From: Marinagarivorans cellulosilyticus
GTDB lineage: Bacteria; Pseudomonadota; Gammaproteobacteria; Pseudomonadales; Cellvibrionaceae
Reading direction: 5' to 3'
DNA length: 64,000 nt
NCBI RefSeq assembly: GCF_021655555.1
Contig: NZ_AP023086.1
Span: forward strand, 5,238,685-5,302,684
The notes below the pieces were generated by a model, which saw only the letters and a list, made by a program, of their open reading frames with translations, made no database searches and had not been told where the DNA came from. Both the position numbers and the translations under genes were made by a program. Positions 34,781 through 42,319 of the stretch are shown piece by piece (the first letter of the stretch is position 1; every line of letters begins with the position of its first letter).

Positions 34781-35317
34781 TTATGAGTTCATGGCTTCAG
34801 CCAATTTAGCCAAACGGCCTTTGACTGAACCATCGATTACGGTATCACCCGCGCGAATTACGGCGCCGCCTATTAGGCTCTTGTCGATACTGCTTTCAAG
34901 AGTCACGACACGATCGAGCTTCTTCGTTAAAGCAATAACCAATTGAGATTGTGTTTCAGCTGATATTTCAAAAGCTGTGGTCACTTCTACATTGATCGCT
35001 TTTTCGAGCTGCGATTTGAGGTCGATAAATAGGGTTTGGATAAATGGCAATAAAGCCAAGCGCTTATTTTCGGCGAGGACACTAACAAAGTTTTTGAACT
35101 TGTCGCTAAGCTCGCTACCGCAGACATCGGCAAATGCAGCGCTTTTTTGCGCTGCAGTTAAACCGGGGGCTGCCAGCAGTTGCTTAACCTTAGGCTCGCT
35201 TGCTACGGCTGCTGCGACTACTAGTGCTTGGGCCCACTCATTGAGTTGGCTGTCTGCACGAGCAGATTCGAAAGCGGCGCGAGCGTAAGGACGTGCGAGC
35301 GTGGTTAATTCTGCCAT
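34781..35317 (-). CDS. atpH: ATP synthase F1 subunit delta
   Basis: A 178-residue stator subunit. The N-terminal six-helix domain (TLARPYARAAFESARADSQLNEWAQAL) binds the alpha-subunit tip. The C-terminal part with SLIGGAVIRAGDTVIDGSVKGRLAKL is the family signature that binds the b-subunit dimer. It starts 12 bp after atpF. Confidence 0.97.
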   Translation of the reverse strand: MAELTTLARPYARAAFESARADSQLNEWAQALVVAAAVASEPKVKQLLAAPGLTAAQKSAAFADVCGSELSDKFKNFVSVLAENKRLALLPFIQTLFIDLKSQLEKAINVEVTTAFEISAETQSQLVIALTKKLDRVVTLESSIDKSLIGGAVIRAGDTVIDGSVKGRLAKLAEAMNS

Positions 35318-35329
35318 AACAGTCTCCGC

Positions 35330-35800
35330 TTATAGCTCTGCGGCTAGTTTGTCGAGCATGGCGCTATGTGCACTAGCATCAACACTGCTACCAAGAATTT
35401 TCTCGGCGCCAGCGATGGCCAATACAGAGACTTTGCCACGAAGCTCTTCGCGCGCTTGACTCACTTCACGATCAACTTCTGCACCTGCAGCCGTTTTAAT
35501 TCGCTCAGCTTCCACTTGCGCTTGGGCTTTAGCTTCTTCAACGATTTGGCTTGCACGCTTATTCGCCTGCTCAACAATCGCTGAGGCTTGCTCTTTCGCT
35601 TCGCGAAGTTGCTTGCCAGCTTGCTCTTTTGCTAACTCTAAGTCTTTATCGGCTCTTTCGGCATCTTCTAAGCCTTTAGCAATACGTTGCTCACGTGTTT
35701 CCATAACCCCGATAAGCGCAGGCCATACAAACTTCATACAAAAAAGCACGAAAGCAATAAAGGTAATAGATTGACCGATTAGCGTTAGGTTGATATTCAC
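35330..35800 (-). CDS. atpF: ATP synthase Fo subunit b
   Basis: A 156-residue stator stalk: one N-terminal membrane helix (LTLIGQSITFIAFVLFCMKFVWPALIGVMETRE) followed by a long charged Ala/Glu/Lys-rich coiled coil that reaches delta. Length equals that of E. coli AtpF (156). No second b-type (b') gene is present, as usual for this group. Confidence 0.98.
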   Translation of the reverse strand: MNINLTLIGQSITFIAFVLFCMKFVWPALIGVMETREQRIAKGLEDAERADKDLELAKEQAGKQLREAKEQASAIVEQANKRASQIVEEAKAQAQVEAERIKTAAGAEVDREVSQAREELRGKVSVLAIAGAEKILGSSVDASAHSAMLDKLAAEL

Positions 35801-35850
35801 ACCAACACCTCTTGCGTTAATTTGTTGATAAAAGTCAGTTCAACCAACAA

Positions 35851-36096
35851 TTAAGCAGCGATGCCAGGCGCGACAACGAAGATCAAGTACATGCCGATAC
35901 CTACGCCGATCATTGGAACCGCATCCAAAAGACCTGCCATAAGGAACATTTTGCCTTGTAACTGAGGCGCTTGCTCTGGCTGACGCGCAGCGCCTTCCAA
36001 AAGCTTACCACCCAAAGAACCGAAACCGATCGCGGTACCCAAGGCGCCCAAACCGATCAAAAGTGCTGCTGCTATGTAAACCAACGATGCTGCCAT
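35851..36096 (-). CDS. atpE: ATP synthase Fo subunit c
   Basis: An 81-residue hairpin of two membrane helices forming the rotor ring. The polar loop ARQPEQAPQ and the ion-binding carboxylate Asp58 in GLLDAVPMIGVGIGMY are clear. The Na+-binding Gln/Ser pattern is not seen, so proton coupling is the default reading. A GGAG ribosome-binding site is present. Confidence 0.98.
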   Translation of the reverse strand: MAASLVYIAAALLIGLGALGTAIGFGSLGGKLLEGAARQPEQAPQLQGKMFLMAGLLDAVPMIGVGIGMYLIFVVAPGIAA

Positions 36097-36191
36097 TGTT
36101 TTATCTCCAAGTAAGTTAAAAATGAAAAGTTAAAAATGAAAAAACGAACAAAAAAAGAACTTGAAGGCTGCTGTTGCAGCCTTCAGCAAAC

Positions 36192-37106
36192 TTAGTGGTC
36201 TTCGCCAGTATCATGCGCCATTGCCATGTATACCGTCGTTAATACCATAAAGACGAACGCTTGTAAGGTAATAACCAAGATGTGGAATACAGCCCAACCC
36301 CACTGCAGAACACCGGCAAATAGCCCGAGTATTGCGCCCGCACCAAACATAATGGCGATCAGAATAAAGATCATTTCACCGGCATACATGTTTCCGAATA
36401 ACCGCAAGCCTAACGAGATAGGTTTAGCGATAAGCGAAACAGTTTCCAGAATGAAGTTCACTGGGATCAAGAATATATCGATGTAAATTTTGCCGCTGTG
36501 GAAGGGGTGTAAGGTCAATTCTTTGATGAAACCTACAATACCTTTCTCTTTTATAGAGAACAAAATCATGAAGATAAACACGGTTAACGCCATGCCTAAT
36601 GTGGCGTTTGGATCGGTAGTTGGAACCACCTTGAAGAATAAATGGTCATCGCCTGAGATCTTAGCAGCAGCCATCGGCAACCAATCTACAGGGATCAAAT
36701 CCATCAAGTTCATCATAAAAACCCATGCAAAGATGGTTAAACCCATCGGTGCAATTAGCTTATTTTTATGATGGAAGGTGTCTTTGACCGTGTTGTTAAC
36801 AAACTCAACCACAAGCTCAACAAAGCTTTGCAGCCCTGTCGGTTTGCCTGTACTTGCATTTTTAGCAACACGCCAAAAAATCAGGCTGAATAAGGCGCCC
36901 AAAACGAGCCCCCAACCTAATGTGTCTAAATGGAAACACCAAAAACCCATATCGGCAGCCTCTTGTGAGCTATGCGCGATCACCCATGAATCTTCTGTAA
37001 CAGAAGAACCATCGGCACGCACATAACCAGCAGGAAGTTTGCCGTATGCTAAGTTTTGTAAGTGGTGTTGAATATAATCCGTAGAGGTAAGAGCTTCACT
37101 CGCCAT
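36192..37106 (-). CDS. atpB: ATP synthase Fo subunit a
   Basis: A 304-residue membrane subunit forming the proton half-channels. The essential Arg is in SLGLRLFGNMYAGEMIF, and the C-terminal helix FVFMVLTTVYMAMAHDTGEDH follows. About 30 residues longer than E. coli AtpB, mostly in the N-terminal periplasmic part (TGYIQHHLQ region to STDYIQHHLQNLAYG), as in marine gammaproteobacteria. Confidence 0.97.
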   Translation of the reverse strand: MASEALTSTDYIQHHLQNLAYGKLPAGYVRADGSSVTEDSWVIAHSSQEAADMGFWCFHLDTLGWGLVLGALFSLIFWRVAKNASTGKPTGLQSFVELVVEFVNNTVKDTFHHKNKLIAPMGLTIFAWVFMMNLMDLIPVDWLPMAAAKISGDDHLFFKVVPTTDPNATLGMALTVFIFMILFSIKEKGIVGFIKELTLHPFHSGKIYIDIFLIPVNFILETVSLIAKPISLGLRLFGNMYAGEMIFILIAIMFGAGAILGLFAGVLQWGWAVFHILVITLQAFVFMVLTTVYMAMAHDTGEDH

Positions 37107-37165
37107 AGTTAATTCAAAGTTTCAAAGTTAAAAAACTGGTTTTGCGCTAGTTTTACGCTCGCGAT

Positions 37166-37597
37166 CTATCGACCAGCGGAGCCACTAACAGCAGCACAAC
37201 CTTTGCTAACGAACATCGCAACCACTAGGTGGGCGGGAATCATCAAACAAAAGCCTGCAAATAAAGCGGATACTATTAAAGGTTTTACAAAGACAAAAAC
37301 CAATGCAAAACCCATTGCCATTAAAGATAACTTGCTTGCTTGCCCCCAATAAAAAGACCGGGCCATTAAAGCCACCTGCTGACTCCCTTTATAGCGAAAA
37401 GCATATAAAGTGAAGTACAAGGTCGGCAAAGCAAAAATTAAGCATCCCCAAAAAGCTGATTTCGCCACTTGAGCCCCCCAGTACCCCGCAACCGCGGTTA
37501 ATACCAAGCAAGAAACAGATAAGCCAGCAAACACTACTAATAAAGGACGCTGCACTTGCTCACCTATTTTCAACAAACACCCTACCTTAAAGACCAA
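37166..37597 (-). CDS. atpI: ATP synthase accessory protein I
   Basis: A 143-residue protein with four membrane helices, first gene of the operon, located 59 bp before atpB. AtpI helps assemble the c-ring and, in some bacteria, Mg2+ transport. Weak sequence conservation is normal for this subunit; position and topology (LLVVFAGLSVSCLVLTAVAGYWG...SLMAMGFALVFVFVKP) support the call. Confidence 0.9.
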   Translation of the reverse strand: MVFKVGCLLKIGEQVQRPLLVVFAGLSVSCLVLTAVAGYWGAQVAKSAFWGCLIFALPTLYFTLYAFRYKGSQQVALMARSFYWGQASKLSLMAMGFALVFVFVKPLIVSALFAGFCLMIPAHLVVAMFVSKGCAAVSGSAGR

Positions 37598-37660
37598 CCA
37601 AACAGTAAGAATCTACATTATGACGGTGGTTAAAATTTGGGCGACTCAAAAAGCGCGGGA

Positions 37661-37689
37661 ATTATAGAGTTTATGCGGTCGCTATTCAA
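37661..37689 (-). promoter_or_regulatory. Sigma-70 promoter of the atp operon
   Basis: On the minus strand TTGAAT (37684-37689), a 17-bp spacer and a perfect TATAAT (37661-37666) point toward atpI, whose start is 64 bp downstream of the -10 box. The expected transcription start is near 37654. Confidence 0.82.
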
Positions 37690-38200
37690 CAGCTGACTTC
37701 ACGCAAAGCCAAACTTTCAACCACTAGCCAAAAACCGTACACCCTATGGCCCTGACCAAACTACGTTTACCAAGAAGCTATTTTTGATCACCTTACGCCC
37801 ATTTATGGCAAATATTAGGCGCCACAACTGCATTGATGTTGCTTTCAACTTGTGGTGAAATCCGCTTTCGGCGCCAACAGTGGCGTGACGCATTCACCAT
37901 TTTAATGCTGGATAGGCGTGTTTTTGTCCTAATTTGCGACAGATTTCTGGTTTAAGCTGTGGTTATACGTGCCGATCTCACGCACAATAGCCACAGCTGA
38001 TCCTGCACGCGATTGCACCTCTACATAAATCATTGGTGTAGAAAGCATCTTATAGGTTGTAGGTGCAATAGCTCGAAACGAACATTTTTTGCACAATGTG
38101 ATTTGGTTTTACGCACGGTAGCCCAAAATCAGGCATCATCCACTTTGTGCCGCAACAATAATTCAATGTGTTCCAGAAAGGTGAACACGGAGGAAGAGGA
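37690..38200. other. Intergenic region between the atp promoter and a lipoprotein gene
   Basis: About 510 bp. No reading frame is supported. An imperfect inverted repeat of 8 bp (AGCTGTGG 37955-37962 and CCACAGCT 37991-37998) lies about 200 bp before the lipoprotein start. Nothing else stands out. Confidence 0.4.
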
Positions 38201-39391
38201 ATGATCAAGAAATACCGTAACGCGCTCTTAGCTGCTGCAGTGGCCTCTGTTGCTGTTGGCTGTGGTGGTGGGGACGATAATGGAGGTGAAAACCCCCTAG
38301 AAAACCCTAATTTAGTTGGAAACCTCACCGAAGGTACTGGTGATCCCAATACTCACAGAGCCATAGCCCAGCTTTTAGGCGGTGCTTTTTACCAGCTTAT
38401 CGGAACAACATCTACAGTCTTCGAATCTCTAGCAACGGTTACCGATTCCGAGGGTACTATTGGCAAGGTTTTAGCCCCTATTGCAGCTGGCAACACAACA
38501 ACAGCTAAAGCAAGCGGCGTGTCTGCTGAGACTGGAGCAGATTGTTCACTCGGAGGCCGCGCTGAATTTAAAGTTGAACTTGATTTTGATGGTGCATTTG
38601 CAGATCTAAGCTCACTTGATGTACTTGCCGAGCAGCCCATTGATGCAGGCATTGAATTATCCTATACAGAATGTAACGAGCCTAAGCACGTTTCGTACAC
38701 TAGTGACGGTGACACTGCTACAACTGATGCCCCAGTCTTAGAAACTGATGATGAAGGCAATATCATCAACAATATATTAGATGGTGTTTTCGCTGTTAAT
38801 TTGCGCTCGACTACCGGTAGTGCAGCTAACGAGAAGGACTATGCGTTAACCAGCTCTATCGAAATGAAAGATTATTTCATACAACGTTATAGCGAAGGTT
38901 CAACTGCAACCCGACCTAACGTGCTCAATGGAGCAATTGATTTATCATTGGTGACTACAGATGGCACCGACTACCTACTGTCAATGTCTAGCAACACAGC
39001 TAACAACAACAAAGAAACCGGTGGATTCGTAAGATCTTCGATATTGGCAGAGGGCCAAGTAGAGCTGGATGAGGACTTCGATTTTCAAACTTATGACCTT
39101 AAGGTGGACGTTACCCTTCGCAACTATAAAGAGCTTGCAGATGGTAACTACCAAGTTTACACCAACCAAAATTTAGTCCGCACCGCGTCTGATGCTGGCA
39201 CTGAATCTTTGATGGGAATATTGCCACAACCTAGTGCTGGCGAATTAGCTATTAGCATGAACGATGGTAGTCAAGGCATTGCGACTGTTACGCCAACTGG
39301 ACTTCATATTGTGACAACAGAAGCAGATGGTTCGACTAGCGAAGTCACTTGCTCTTGGGATGACGTTAATAACGATAAATGCGGTGAGTAA
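38201..39391 (+). CDS. Hypothetical lipoprotein, 396 aa
   Basis: The start at ATG 38201 has a very strong AGGAAGAGGA ribosome-binding site; an in-frame ATG at 38168 does not. The signal MIKKYRNALLAAAVASVAVGC ends in lipobox AVGC, followed by GGGDDNGGEN, a flexible acidic linker. The remainder is Thr/Ser/Asp-rich and beta-strand-like, with Cys pairs (ADCSLGG, YTECNEP, VTCSWDDVNNDKC) that could form disulfides. No family recognised. A terminator separates it from the next same-strand gene. Confidence 0.8.
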   Translation: MIKKYRNALLAAAVASVAVGCGGGDDNGGENPLENPNLVGNLTEGTGDPNTHRAIAQLLGGAFYQLIGTTSTVFESLATVTDSEGTIGKVLAPIAAGNTTTAKASGVSAETGADCSLGGRAEFKVELDFDGAFADLSSLDVLAEQPIDAGIELSYTECNEPKHVSYTSDGDTATTDAPVLETDDEGNIINNILDGVFAVNLRSTTGSAANEKDYALTSSIEMKDYFIQRYSEGSTATRPNVLNGAIDLSLVTTDGTDYLLSMSSNTANNNKETGGFVRSSILAEGQVELDEDFDFQTYDLKVDVTLRNYKELADGNYQVYTNQNLVRTASDAGTESLMGILPQPSAGELAISMNDGSQGIATVTPTGLHIVTTEADGSTSEVTCSWDDVNNDKCGE

Positions 39392-39417
39392 TCATTAGCT
39401 TTTTATTTTAAAAATTT

Positions 39418-39441
39418 AAGCTCGCTTTAGCGGGCTTTTTT
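39418..39441 (+). terminator. Intrinsic terminator of the 38201-39391 lipoprotein gene
   Basis: Stem AAGCTCGC/GCGGGCTT (one G-T pair) with a TTTA loop and T-run, 26 bp after the stop. Confidence 0.88.
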
Positions 39442-39455
39442 CGTTTAAGGCATAT

Positions 39456-40283
39456 ATGAAAAAAATTTGGTTACCACTTTTTACCGCTTTTCTATCGACA
39501 GTTTATAGCTCAGCCTATGCTGAAAAATCTGACCATAGTATTGCCATAGCGTTAGGCCAGCTCGACTTCTCATGGAAAGAATTTGATATAAATGATGATT
39601 TTTTTGACCCCACTTATGTCGAGGTTGTTGATGAAAGCGGTGATTTAAACACAATCCACCTAACTTATACCTATGAAAAGGAAGATCATCACTTCTCGAC
39701 CCAACTGTCACGCTCTAGTGGATCAGTAAATTATTACGGTAGGATTATTAGAGATACGGCAGAAGATCTTTGGGATTATTCCACTACTGATTATGATATG
39801 ACGACACTAGAAGCCAGCTACGGTAAGTATTTTGATGTGGACTATATCAAACCATTTGCCGCTATTTTAGGTGGTTATACTGAGCGAGAAAGAACAATAA
39901 ATGGTAATCCTAACTTTATAACTCCATATCCGACCGGAAATGAAGATATGAGTTTTTACTATTGGGGCCTACTACTCGATGTTGAGCTTTTTTCTTGGAA
40001 TAATTTATCGCTGAATGTCGGCGCCGAATACAACCGAGGCGTAAAAACCAAACAGACAGTTTCCTCTGAAGGGGAAGAAGACTACACGTTAAAACTAAAG
40101 CCTTTAATATCTAGAAAACTGCTTACTTCATTACACTATAGCTTTTTAAATGACTGGAAAGCATCTTTGCTCTTGGAACTAACAAAGTCAACGATGAAAA
40201 AGAGCAGAGAGGAAAAACCTTACCAGCCTGACTCCGAAGAGGACCATAGTTACCTAGGACTGCGCCTACAAAAAACGTTCTAA
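39456..40283 (+). CDS. Hypothetical outer-membrane beta-barrel protein, 275 aa
   Basis: The signal peptide MKKIWLPLFTAFLSTVYSSAYA is followed by alternating polar/aromatic strands (HSIAIALGQLDFSW, LTYTYEKEDHHFSTQLSRSS, YWGLLLDVELFSWNNLSLNVGAEYNRG) and a C-terminal Phe preceded by LGLRLQKTF, the usual signature for insertion of a barrel by the Bam machinery. I do not recognise the family. An AAGG ribosome-binding site precedes the ATG. Its stop overlaps the convergent topB stop by 4 bp. Confidence 0.75.
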   Translation: MKKIWLPLFTAFLSTVYSSAYAEKSDHSIAIALGQLDFSWKEFDINDDFFDPTYVEVVDESGDLNTIHLTYTYEKEDHHFSTQLSRSSGSVNYYGRIIRDTAEDLWDYSTTDYDMTTLEASYGKYFDVDYIKPFAAILGGYTERERTINGNPNFITPYPTGNEDMSFYYWGLLLDVELFSWNNLSLNVGAEYNRGVKTKQTVSSEGEEDYTLKLKPLISRKLLTSLHYSFLNDWKASLLLELTKSTMKKSREEKPYQPDSEEDHSYLGLRLQKTF

Positions 40284-42241
40284 GCTCTGGCCGACGAGCG
40301 CGCTTTTTGGCTTTGTCTGCTTTTTGAAGGTACTGTTTTTTTCCTTTTAAAAGTACGGCGCTTATTCGCTGTCGTACTTTTTAACCCTGAAAACTTTGCG
40401 GCCTCTACAGCTTGCATCATTGCGGGAAGTTGGTCGCCCAATTCAGCCATAAAACCGGTGTAACTTGCCTGTTTCTGAGCTATATCATTAAGCTTAGACT
40501 CCCATTCAGCCGTCATATCCGGGGTTGTGGCCTTGCTGGGCAAGCTCGCAATTAACGCCCTGCCTGCCTCTGTGGATAACAGAGTTTTCCCTTGTCGTAA
40601 AATAAACCCCCGCAGCACTAATAAATCTAAAATTCCGGCTCGTGTCGCTTCTGTACCTAGGCCATCAGTCTCTTTTAGAATTTTCCGTATATTGATATCT
40701 TTAACATAACGGGCAATACCAGTCATTGCTGTTATTAGGCTAGCATCGGTAAAAGCTTTAGGCGGCGATGTCTTTTTTTCTACAACTTCGCCACACTCAC
40801 ACAGTAGCCCATCACCAACCTTAAGAGCTGGCAAATACTCGGCAGTATGCCGATCTTCTTTGGGCTCTTTTTTATTCACAGGGAACAACTCTTTCCAGCC
40901 GTTATCCACAACGCATTTAGCTTTTGCCACAAACTCTCCTGTTTTTATTTTGACCTTTACCTGTGTTTCATCATATTTATGAATAGGGTAAAACTGTGCA
41001 ATATATTGCCTGGCAACTAACTCGTACACATTAGCCTCTTGTTCTGTTAACTGAACACGCTGTAGTTTTCGCTGGGTTGGAATAATGGCGTGGTGAGCTG
41101 TTACGTTTTTATCATTCCAAGCTTTACTCTTTAGTGATAAATCTGCGCCCGTACAAGCACTTTGTAACGCACTCGCATTTTGCTTTACCGCCTGTAAAAC
41201 ATCGGCAGCTTCTTTATAGTGGTCCTTCGGCAAGTAACGGCAATCCGAGCGAGGATAGGTAATTAGCTTGTGTTTTTCATACAGGGTTTGGCATACATCT
41301 AACACAGCTTTTGCGGTTAAACCAAATCGTTTCGAGGCATCCACTTGCAGGCTAGAAAGGCTATAGGGTAGGGGGACGCCCTGCGATTTACGCTGCTTTT
41401 TTACATCCGTAACTGCGCCGTTCTGCCCTGTAATTCTTGCAGCGACATTCTCGGCCAACGGTTTAGATAACAACCGGCCTTCTTCGTCACAATATTGTTC
41501 ACAAGCTTTGCTCGGTAGCCATTTCGCATAAAAGCTTTCCTGTTTAGCTGTTTGTAATTTTGCAAAAACCTCGTAAAAGTCTTTGCTTACAAAATTAGCT
41601 ATTTCCGCATCTCGCGCCACCACCAAGCCCAAAATTGGCGTTTGCACTCGCCCAACCGATAACACCCCCTGAAAGCCTTGCTGCTGGCCCTTCAAGCTGC
41701 ACAAACGCGTCATGTTAATACCATACAGCCAATCAGCGCGCGAGCGCGCCAAAGCAGAAGAAGATAGCGCCGAGAACTCTCGGTTATCCTTAAGTTGGGT
41801 TAAAGCTTTAGCAATAGCCGATGTATTTAAATCGTTGATTAAACAGCGCTGAACCGGCTTGCCGTTTTTGGTCGCACCCGCGTAATTAAGTACCTCATCA
41901 ACCAATAGCTGGCCCTCACGATCTGGGTCGCCAACATGCACTATCGAAGATGCTTTTTTTATTAGTTTTATTAATATCGTTAACTGCTTGCGAGTTTTAG
42001 GTTTCGGCTGGTACTGCCAGCAGCTAGGGAGTATAGGCAGGTGCTCTAGACGCCACTTTTTAAATTCTGGGTTGTAATGTTCTGGCTGGGCCAACTCCAA
42101 CAAATGACCAATACACCAACTCACCACATCACCATTAGCCAAGGTAATGTAACCATCTTCTTTTGCAGAAGTTGATTTAGACGGCAATGCCGTAGCTAAT
42201 GCGCGTGCTAGACTGGGTTTTTCGGCGATGTATAACTTCAT
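40280..42241 (-). CDS. topB: DNA topoisomerase III
   Basis: A 653-residue type IA topoisomerase, the same length as E. coli TopB. The Toprim domain is at the N-terminus (MKLYIAEKPSLARALA with the catalytic Glu, HVGDPDREGQLLVDEVL with the acidic triad). The active-site Tyr lies in LITYPRSDCRYLP, and the decatenation-loop region is present. The last ~30 residues are a basic Arg/Lys/Ser tail that may contact DNA. It decatenates replicating chromosomes and resolves precatenanes. Confidence 0.96.
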   Translation of the reverse strand: MKLYIAEKPSLARALATALPSKSTSAKEDGYITLANGDVVSWCIGHLLELAQPEHYNPEFKKWRLEHLPILPSCWQYQPKPKTRKQLTILIKLIKKASSIVHVGDPDREGQLLVDEVLNYAGATKNGKPVQRCLINDLNTSAIAKALTQLKDNREFSALSSSALARSRADWLYGINMTRLCSLKGQQQGFQGVLSVGRVQTPILGLVVARDAEIANFVSKDFYEVFAKLQTAKQESFYAKWLPSKACEQYCDEEGRLLSKPLAENVAARITGQNGAVTDVKKQRKSQGVPLPYSLSSLQVDASKRFGLTAKAVLDVCQTLYEKHKLITYPRSDCRYLPKDHYKEAADVLQAVKQNASALQSACTGADLSLKSKAWNDKNVTAHHAIIPTQRKLQRVQLTEQEANVYELVARQYIAQFYPIHKYDETQVKVKIKTGEFVAKAKCVVDNGWKELFPVNKKEPKEDRHTAEYLPALKVGDGLLCECGEVVEKKTSPPKAFTDASLITAMTGIARYVKDINIRKILKETDGLGTEATRAGILDLLVLRGFILRQGKTLLSTEAGRALIASLPSKATTPDMTAEWESKLNDIAQKQASYTGFMAELGDQLPAMMQAVEAAKFSGLKSTTANKRRTFKRKKTVPSKSRQSQKARSSARA

Positions 42242-42319
42242 ACTGGAAACCTAAAGCAATTGACTGGTTAAGTGTACAGTACAATTAAATGGTTTGCGCA
42301 AGAATAAAAGAGCATATTA

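Noticed and set aside
37955..37998. 8-bp inverted repeat as a promoter operator for the 38201 lipoprotein
   Set aside because: It is short, has a long spacer, and is 200 bp from the start codon; chance occurrence is likely.
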